From contig JAGWAK010000028.1 of NCBI GenBank assembly GCA_021296435.1, positions 2,414-19,748 of the forward strand: a DNA stretch of 17,335 bases, written 5' to 3'. Shown piece after piece: positions 1-5,095 of this stretch (within the stretch, counting starts at the first letter, position 1; every line of letters starts with the position of its first letter). A program made the position numbers and the translations under genes. Source of the stretch: Acidimicrobiia bacterium. GTDB lineage: Bacteria; Actinomycetota; Acidimicrobiia; Acidimicrobiales; CATQHL01. The notes under the pieces were generated by a model. It was not told where the DNA came from and searched no databases. It was given only the letters and a program-made list of their open reading frames with translations.

Positions 1-150
1 TGGCTGGACGCCGCCGCGGTGGAGTCGGTCTGGGAGGCCGCCCGGGCCGAGACCGACGCGGCCGAGGAGTTCGCCGCCGGCTCGCCCGATCCGGACCCCG
101 CGTCGGCCCTGGAATACGTGTACACACCCCCTGGCGAGGTCGATCCGTGA
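1..150 (+). CDS. 2-oxo-acid dehydrogenase E1 component, alpha subunit (C-terminal fragment)
   Basis: Only the last 49 codons lie in the window. The reading frame is open from base 1 to the TGA at 148-150. The peptide (ending EYVYTPPGEVDP) has the acidic, Ala/Pro-rich tail typical of the alpha subunit of pyruvate, branched-chain or acetoin dehydrogenase E1, including a stretch like AEEFAAGSPDPDP. The stop overlaps the GTG start of the beta-subunit gene by four bases (GTGA), which implies translational coupling and stoichiometric synthesis of an alpha2beta2 thiamine-diphosphate enzyme. Substrate specificity cannot be told from this fragment. The assignment rests mostly on the downstream partner. 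Confidence 0.75.
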   Translation, partial: WLDAAAVESVWEAARAETDAAEEFAAGSPDPDPASALEYVYTPPGEVDP

Positions 151-1121
151 AGCGCATGTCCTTCGGGCAGGCCACCGTGGACGCCACACGCCTCGCCATG
201 CGCGCCGACGACCGGGTGATCGTGCTGGGCGAGGACATCAGCTGGGGCGGCAACTTCGGGCAGTTCCGGGGGCTGCTGGAGGAGTTCGGCCCCGACCGGA
301 TCATCGACATGCCCATCTCTGAGGCGCTGATCATGTCGGCAGCCGTGGGGGCGGCCATGACAGGGTTGCGGCCGGTGGCGTCGATGAGCTTCCTGGAGTT
401 CACCATGGGCGCCATGGACGAGATCGTCAATCAGGCCGCCAAGATGCGCTTCATGTCCGGGGGGCAGGTGAGCGTGCCTCTCGTGCTGCGGGCCTCCGAC
501 GGAATCCTGCGCTCCTCTGCGGCGCAGCACTCCGGCAGCCTCGAAGCCCTATTCACCCACGTTGCCGGACTGAAGGTGGTGGCGCCATCCAACCCGGCCG
601 ACGCCAAGGGACTGCTGCACTCGGCGATGGACGACGACGATCCGGTCATCTACCTGGAGAACAAGTCGATCACGGCCAAGCGCGGGCCGGTGCCCGAGGG
701 AGACCACCGGGTGCCACTCGGCAGCGCGACAGTCGTGCGCGAGGGCAACGACATGACGCTGATCACCTACTCGGCCATGACGCTGCGGGGCACTGCTGCG
801 GTGGCCACGCTCGCCGACGAGCACAACGTCTCCGCCGAGTTGATCGACCTGCGCAGTCTCTGGCCCCTGGACTTCGACACCGTCGTCACGTCGGTCACCA
901 AGACCGGCAGGGTCGTCATCGCCCACGAAGCCTGGCTCACCGGTGGCTACGGCGCCGAGCTCTCCGCCCGCATTGGCGAGGAGCTCTTCAGCGATCTCGA
1001 GTCACCGGTCATCCGGGTCGGCGCCGCACGGGCACCGATCCCCTTCAGCCCCCCACTCGAGAGCGCCGTGGTCCCCGGCACGGACGCCATCGTCGAGGCC
1101 GCCCTCCGCACCGTGTCCTAG
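147..1121 (+). CDS. 2-oxo-acid (pyruvate/acetoin-type) dehydrogenase E1 component, beta subunit
   Basis: This 324-residue protein is full length for an E1 beta subunit, which with E1 alpha decarboxylates a 2-oxo acid (or cleaves acetoin) on thiamine diphosphate and passes the acyl group to E2 lipoate. Visible landmarks are GEDISWGG near residue 28, the MPISEAL segment with the cofactor-activating Glu59, the AQHSGSLEA segment (His128), and the C-terminal transketolase domain with the TGGYGAELSA segment. The GTG start overlaps the stop of the alpha gene, and GGCGAGG lies about seven bases upstream. No E2 or E3 gene follows in the window. The next gene is an SDR oxidoreductase 63 bp downstream. 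Sequence style resembles the acetoin/pyruvate group more than classical PdhB, but the substrate remains uncertain. Confidence 0.9.
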   Translation: MKRMSFGQATVDATRLAMRADDRVIVLGEDISWGGNFGQFRGLLEEFGPDRIIDMPISEALIMSAAVGAAMTGLRPVASMSFLEFTMGAMDEIVNQAAKMRFMSGGQVSVPLVLRASDGILRSSAAQHSGSLEALFTHVAGLKVVAPSNPADAKGLLHSAMDDDDPVIYLENKSITAKRGPVPEGDHRVPLGSATVVREGNDMTLITYSAMTLRGTAAVATLADEHNVSAELIDLRSLWPLDFDTVVTSVTKTGRVVIAHEAWLTGGYGAELSARIGEELFSDLESPVIRVGAARAPIPFSPPLESAVVPGTDAIVEAALRTVS

Positions 1122-1184
1122 GAGCACGCAGGTGCTGACGTCTCTGACCGGCGACAACCCCGATGACCGAGCCAGGAGGCCGTC

Positions 1185-1925
1185 ATGGACCTGAGCGACC
1201 ACGTTGCGATCGTGACCGGGGCGGGCTCGGGGATCGGCGCCGCCACCGCCCGCCGGCTGCTGGACGGGGGCGCCGAGGTTGGGCTACTGGGCCGGCGAAT
1301 CGAGTCGCTGCGGCAGGTGGCCGGCGACCATGGTGCACGCGCGCTCGTGCGGTCACTGGATGTGAGCGACCCCCTCGACGTGGCCGGGGCCATTGGCGAG
1401 ATCGTCGCCACGCTGGGGCGCCCCACCATCCTCGTCAACTCGGCGGGCGTGAGCAGCGCGGTGCCTCTCGGCGACCTCGATCCGGCGACCTGGAACGAGA
1501 CGATCGCCATCAACCTCTCGGGGTCGTTCTACGTGTCCCGCGAGGCAGCGAAGGTGATGGATTCCGGAGCCTCGATCGTGAACCTCGGCTCGGAGTTGTC
1601 GCTCTTCGGGGCAGCTCTCTACGTGCACTATTGCGCCTCGAAGTTCGGGGTGGTGGGGATGACCAAGGCGATGGCGCGGGAACTCGCCCCGCTCGGGATC
1701 AGGGTCAACGCGGTGTGCCCCGGCCCCGTGGAGGGACCGATGATGGACGCCGACTTGGAGAGTTATCCGGACCCGGCCGCCGCCCGGGCAACCGAGATCG
1801 AACGCATCCCTCTCAAGCGGTTCGCCACCGCCGAGGAGGTCGCCAACCTGATCCTCTTCGCCGCCCTCGGTGCCAGCTACACCACCGGCTCCTGCTTCTC
1901 CCTTGACGGAGGCTCAACCGCCTGA
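1185..1925 (+). CDS. Short-chain dehydrogenase/reductase (SDR) oxidoreductase
   Basis: This 246-residue classical SDR has the length typical of the FabG-like family. The Rossmann nucleotide motif TGAGSGIG is at residues 11-18, NSAG at 85-88, and the catalytic tetrad is complete: Asn110, Ser136, Tyr149 and Lys153 (YCASK). PG at 179-180 and the closing SLDGGS segment also fit. It should interconvert an alcohol and a carbonyl with NAD(P)H in the cytoplasm. The ATG is well supported by AGGAGG at 1174-1179, five bases upstream. It follows the E1 beta gene at 63 bp on the same strand, so co-transcription is plausible, possibly acting on a related keto or diol compound. The exact substrate is unknown. 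Confidence 0.9.
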   Translation: MDLSDHVAIVTGAGSGIGAATARRLLDGGAEVGLLGRRIESLRQVAGDHGARALVRSLDVSDPLDVAGAIGEIVATLGRPTILVNSAGVSSAVPLGDLDPATWNETIAINLSGSFYVSREAAKVMDSGASIVNLGSELSLFGAALYVHYCASKFGVVGMTKAMARELAPLGIRVNAVCPGPVEGPMMDADLESYPDPAAARATEIERIPLKRFATAEEVANLILFAALGASYTTGSCFSLDGGSTA

Positions 1926-1986
1926 GGCGGTCACCAATCCCCGGCAGCAGCAAGGGGCGCACCACGGTCGCAGGAGACGCATTCGA

Positions 1987-2601
1987 CTAGAGCCGCTCGT
2001 AGGTCCAGCCGACCGCCCGGTCGCCGGCGTAGGGCATGGTGCCGTGGAACGGGCGGGGGTCTTCGTCGAAGACCAGCGGCAGGAAGTGGCGGTCGCCGTC
2101 CCACAGCACCAGGCCGGCGGCTCGCCGGGTGGCGGGGTCGGGGTCGCAGGCGGCGAGCAGGCGAGTGCGCGGCACCCAGATGAGGCCACCCTCGTCGTTG
2201 CTCGCCGGGGGCTGGCCGCGCCAGGCGTCGGCCAGGAAGACGAACCCCAGCCAATCCTCGTCTCGAGGGCCGAAGTCGGTCCAGGAAATCGTGCCGCGCA
2301 GCCGCAGCGAGGTCACCTCCAGGCCGGCCTCCTCGCGCAGTTCGCGGCGCATGCACTCGACGACGTGCTCGCCGGCCTCGAGCTTGCCTCCGAGGCCGTT
2401 GATCTTCCCGTAGTGGTCGTCGGCGGGACGTGCATCCCGCTGCACCATCAGCACCTGGTCGGCGTCCCGGTCCCAGAGGTAGGCAAGCGTGCCGACGATC
2501 GGGGTGAGGGTCACGGGGTCACGGTAGCGAACCTCCGCCGGGCGCCCGTGTGGCAAGCCGACGGGCAGCCCCAATGCTGTTCCCGCGGAACTAGCCGGCA
2601 C
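1987..2601 (-). CDS. NUDIX hydrolase (MutT/8-oxo-dGTPase-like)
   Basis: A complete Nudix box (G-x5-E-x7-REU-x-EE-x-G-U) is present at residues 72-94, starting GKLEAGE and ending RELREEAGL. The preceding GKINGLGG resembles the segment before the box in nucleotide-sanitising MTH1/MutT-like enzymes. The likely role is cleavage of a nucleoside diphosphate derivative such as an oxidised NTP, but Nudix substrates are hard to predict. The start is uncertain: the GTG at 2601 overlaps the end of the DUF454 gene by 11 bp and lacks a well-spaced ribosome site; an internal GTG at 2514 would give about 175 residues beginning just before the fold (TLTPIVGTLAY). The gene is last in a three-gene minus-strand group and converges on the SDR gene. 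Confidence 0.88.
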   Translation of the reverse strand: MPASSAGTALGLPVGLPHGRPAEVRYRDPVTLTPIVGTLAYLWDRDADQVLMVQRDARPADDHYGKINGLGGKLEAGEHVVECMRRELREEAGLEVTSLRLRGTISWTDFGPRDEDWLGFVFLADAWRGQPPASNDEGGLIWVPRTRLLAACDPDPATRRAAGLVLWDGDRHFLPLVFDEDPRPFHGTMPYAGDRAVGWTYERL

Positions 2602-3082
2602 CCTCGGCTGCAGCGCGATCCAGCATCTCGCGGGTCGGCACCCGCCAGCCCACGTAGACCACGCCCACCGCGCCGGCGGCCAGGACGATGGCCCGCGGCG
2701 TCCAACTCTGGATCGCCAGGCCGGTGCTGATGCCCACCGCGATCACGATCATGGACACGGCCATGATCTTGGCGCGGCGGCGCATGCCCAGCCCTGCCCG
2801 GTAGTCCCGCACCAGCGGACCGACCGCAGGAAGGTTCAGGAGCCACCGCTCGAGGCGGGCACTCGACCTGGAGAAAGCCGCTGCCGCCAGGATGAAGAAG
2901 ATCGTGGAGGGCAGACCCGGCACGACGATGCCGACTCCGCCGATGCCCACGAGCACCAGACCCGTCACGATCCAGACGCCTCGAACCAGCTTGCTGCGGG
3001 CCATGGTGGGAGCTTCCGCCTGGGGCGGGTTCCGGGCCGGCGGCACCTCGCGGCCATCGCTCGACTCGTCGCGCCTCGCCAT
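2591..3082 (-). CDS. DUF454 (YbaN-like) inner-membrane protein
   Basis: This 163-residue protein has a charged N-terminal stretch of about 30 residues, then two hydrophobic regions at about 35-72 and a hydrophobic block at about 106-145. The family hallmark is visible as PGLPST at 55-60, followed by a Phe/Ala-rich helix ending in AFSRSSARLERWLL, then a basic RRRAKI segment near 101. This is the pattern of DUF454/YbaN membrane proteins, whose function is not established. The ORF is open further upstream to 3184, but ATG at 3082 has GGGAGG nine bases before it, so I chose that start. The gene lies 17 bp after a small membrane protein gene and overlaps the NUDIX gene, suggesting one operon. Confidence 0.85.
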   Translation of the reverse strand: MARRDESSDGREVPPARNPPQAEAPTMARSKLVRGVWIVTGLVLVGIGGVGIVVPGLPSTIFFILAAAAFSRSSARLERWLLNLPAVGPLVRDYRAGLGMRRRAKIMAVSMIVIAVGISTGLAIQSWTPRAIVLAAGAVGVVYVGWRVPTREMLDRAAAEGAG

Positions 3083-3090
3083 GTCCGGGC

Positions 3091-3096
3091 CCTCCC
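3091..3096 (-). promoter_or_regulatory. Ribosome binding site that sets the DUF454 start
   Basis: GGGAGG on the minus strand sits nine bases before ATG 3082. It decides against the longer open frame that reaches 3184, which would overlap the upstream membrane protein gene by about 85 bp. Confidence 0.7.
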
Positions 3097-3099
3097 GAC

Positions 3100-3429
3100 T
3101 CAGCCGGCCAGTTCGGCGATGTCGCCGGCGGCCAGATAGCACATCAGACCGATGACGGCCACGTTGACCGTGCTCAGCGCCCACTTCAGCCGGTGATCCA
3201 CTCGCCAGAACCGCCGGATGCTGACGACGTTGAAGACGACGGCCACCACACCGATGGCCACGCCCACCGCCGGCCCCACGACGTCGGCCAGCCCGAGCAC
3301 CGGGATGACGTAGGGAAACACGACGTAGGCCAGCAGGCAGCGCGTGCCCGAGACGATCATGGACTGGCTGAAACGGCGTTCAGCGACCTGGCGGGAGGGG
3401 GCCCCAGCAGGGGCGGTACCGGACGTCAT
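3100..3429 (-). CDS. Small hypothetical membrane protein
   Basis: This 109-residue protein has a polar, Ala/Pro/Arg-rich N-terminus followed by about three hydrophobic segments (roughly residues 24-46, 48-68 and 84-102), interrupted by the basic stretch SIRRFWRVDHRLKW. I do not recognise a family with confidence. It resembles short actinobacterial membrane proteins of unknown function. It lies 17 bp before the DUF454 membrane protein on the same strand, so the two are probably co-expressed and may act together in the membrane. ATG at 3429 has only a weak purine stretch upstream (GGAT), so the start is less certain than the frame. Confidence 0.7.
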   Translation of the reverse strand: MTSGTAPAGAPSRQVAERRFSQSMIVSGTRCLLAYVVFPYVIPVLGLADVVGPAVGVAIGVVAVVFNVVSIRRFWRVDHRLKWALSTVNVAVIGLMCYLAAGDIAELAG

Positions 3430-3497
3430 AGCGGGATCCAGCCCAGCCTAGGCGGCACCCCTGAATTCGGTGGGCGCTGCACCAGTCGGGCGATTCA

Positions 3498-3608
3498 GCC
3501 CTCGAACTCGCCGCCATTCGACCTCAATGTGGCCGGCTACCTGCGCGCCGCTCAGCGCCGGGACATCCCGCCCTCGGACTCGGAGGCAATGGACTTCAAT
3601 GTGGCGGC
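3498..3608. repeat. Degenerate direct repeat, two copies offset by 72 bp
   Basis: Copy A begins at 3498 (GCCCTCGAACTCG) and copy B at 3570 (GCCCTCGGACTCG). By hand alignment about 30 of 39 positions match, ending in the shared CAATGTGGC. The offset is a multiple of three. On the minus strand, in one frame, both copies read ATL[KR]S...EG and each is followed by a stop codon at once or within five codons. It may be a duplicated gene end or an internal repeat of a lost coding region. Confidence 0.55.
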
Positions 3609-3773
3609 GTCCTCTCGGACGGTTCGCCCGGTGGTTCCGTCGAACCTCTCCGGCACGGAGGATGGAGACTCAAGTCGGTCATCGTCCAGGTAGCGGGCCA
3701 TTTCGGCGACCGAGCCGGCGCCGTCAACCAGGATCGCGCCGGGCATGATCAGCAGATTCGCATCCTGCTTCAT

Positions 3774-3790
3774 CCACAGATTGTGGATAA
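3774..3790. repeat. Hairpin containing a perfect DnaA-box sequence
   Basis: The stretch ATCCACA-GAT-TGTGGAT is a perfect 7-bp inverted repeat with a 3-base loop. Its right half extended to 3790 is TGTGGATAA, the reverse complement of the consensus DnaA box TTATCCACA. No box cluster, AT-rich unwinding element or replication gene accompanies it, so this is a sequence observation only and not an origin call. Confidence 0.4.
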
Positions 3791-4388
3791 CTTTGCCATC
3801 CGACAGAGCGCGCCGCGATTGCGCGGGAAGTGCTCCAGGCTGGACAAATCGCCGATGAAGCAGTCGAGAAACACCGATCGTACCGGGTGGACGCCGAGCA
3901 TCCGGCACCGGTCGTCGGCCTCCCGGCCCCCTCGGCGCGAACTCGCCGCTGCTGGTGCCGCACAACTCGTTCAAGACCGCCACGACTATCGCCGCCGGCA
4001 GGGCGCATCGGCGCCGAAGAGCGTGAACGGCCGACGCCGGACGATCTCGACCCCCTCCGCGGCGGAGGCCGCGTGCCGGTTGGAGGCTACCCGGCCGAAT
4101 AGGCACTCGAGGCGGGTGGGCGCCCTCCCCCCCCCCGCCCCATCGCGATTGCCAGAAGCCGCCAGGGCGCAGCGCCGACTGCTGCAATGAGCGGGCAGGC
4201 GAAGCCGTCGTGGGCATCGAGATTGTCCGCCGGCGAACCCCGCCGCCTCTCGAGCAGGAGAGCGGAGGGTCCCGACTCGTGGATGAATGTCAGACAGCGC
4301 ACGTGACCCGCAGCCGTCCGCGGCGGGCGACTTGGCGATTGGCGCGGTCTGGTTAGGCTCAATGGCGAGAGAAAATGCAGCAAAATGA

Positions 4389-4400
4389 CTGACTAGTCAG
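4389..4400. promoter_or_regulatory. 12-bp palindrome resembling a TetR-family operator
   Basis: CTGACTAGTCAG is perfectly self-complementary and sits in TGACTGACTAGTCAGCTA, close to the TGAC-rich palindromes bound by some TetR-family regulators. It overlaps the stop that closes the last readable frame of the DUF499 relic, where no active promoter is expected. It could be an orphan operator left after gene loss, or chance. Confidence 0.3.
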
Positions 4401-5094
4401 CTAAGGCCACGCCTTTGGGTGCAAATTCTGATCCCGTCGGGCTTGCCGGGCATGCTCCCCTGCTCTCGTGGATGGCCCTCAGAACCGCCCGGCGCGCCCA
4501 GGTCCCGTGAAAGCTCGATCCCCTGCTGTGCAGCAGGTTCTCCACACCGGCAAAGTCGGGCACTCTCTCGGCCCCGGCAGCTGGGTACAGGGCGATGAGA
4601 GCATGCGGTTTGGCCCGCCGAACTTGGCCTGTGACCTCACAACGGGCTCACCGCCGAACCGGCGAAGCGCGGCGGAACCCCGCATCGGCCTGCCGAGCCT
4701 CCCGCAAAGAACGGGGCGGCGGGACAACTCGATGGGGTCGCCGTACTCGGCGGGGCCGTCCCCTCGCCGCACCGGTGCACGTCGGCGGCGTCCTCCGTCA
4801 TCGGGAAGCGCCCGAGGCGATGCGGCCGTGGGCTCGACCACCTCTCGCCAGGGTGGCCGACCTGCTCCCCCCAATCTTGCCGCGACACCGCCGTACGCCG
4901 GGCGCGGCGACTCTGATCTTCGAACTTCCGGGCCGGCAACTGGCGGTGGAGCGTCCCGACCTCGTCGGTCCGGGTACCGGGACGACAGACTCCAACAGGC
5001 GCTGCGCAGTGTCCAGCCTCCGCAAAACATCATCTGTGGAAAAACTCTCGTTGTGGGCCGACGAGTTACGCACAGCCTGGAGTTCTGCGACTTG
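4396..5094 (-). pseudogene. Relic of a DUF499 (Swt1-HEPN plus AAA-like ATPase) defence-associated gene
   Basis: Reading down the minus strand, pieces of one protein family appear in the right order but in three frames. First comes an HEPN-like end, ELQAVRNSSAHNESFSTDD then LDTAQRLLESV (5094-4984). Next is DEVGTLHRQLPARKFEDQ (from 4966, second frame). Then PWREVVEP (4853-4830) and AEYGDPIELSRR (about 4751-4716), followed by GEPVV and AKFGG (third frame, to 4614). Last is AKPHALIALY, then VPDFAGVENLLHS (4614-4524, first frame again), closed by a stop at 4393-4395. From memory, DUF499 proteins carry RNxWAHxExFSxDD, a PWREVVxPHPDV segment, an EYxDPxEFFRR segment and a TNFGGGKTHSMLALYHL Walker A region. 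Here the Walker A is broken by the frame change. The N-terminal part and start codon are missing, and the long remainder is absent or unrecognisable. It directly follows the stop of the DUF1156 gene. Confidence 0.8.
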
Positions 5095-5095
5095 G

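Larger units (their letters stand above)
3430..4395. other. About 1 kb without a supportable gene; degenerate sequence next to a decayed defence locus
   Basis: Several overlapping frames stay open here only because GC content is high, and none gives a convincing protein. The longest (minus, 3552-4217) has stretches that look protein-like only near its end (for example LIMPGAILVDGAGSVAEMARY), with better-looking short pieces in other frames (RSVFLDCFIGDLSSLEHF near 3830-3885; RPFTLFGADAP near 4015-4050). This patchwork is what a frameshifted former coding region looks like. I cannot name the parent gene. The stretch also holds a 72-bp-offset direct repeat (3498-3608), a DnaA-box-like palindrome (3774-3790) and a 12-bp palindrome (4389-4400). 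Confidence 0.5.

Noticed and set aside
3774..3790. Replication origin
   Set aside because: A single DnaA box with no box cluster, AT-rich element or dnaA/dnaN/rep gene nearby is not enough.
3552..4217. 221-codon minus-strand open frame as a real gene
   Set aside because: Only the last third looks protein-like, the first part is Gly/Arg/Pro-rich, and better protein-like pieces lie in other frames; treated as degraded sequence.
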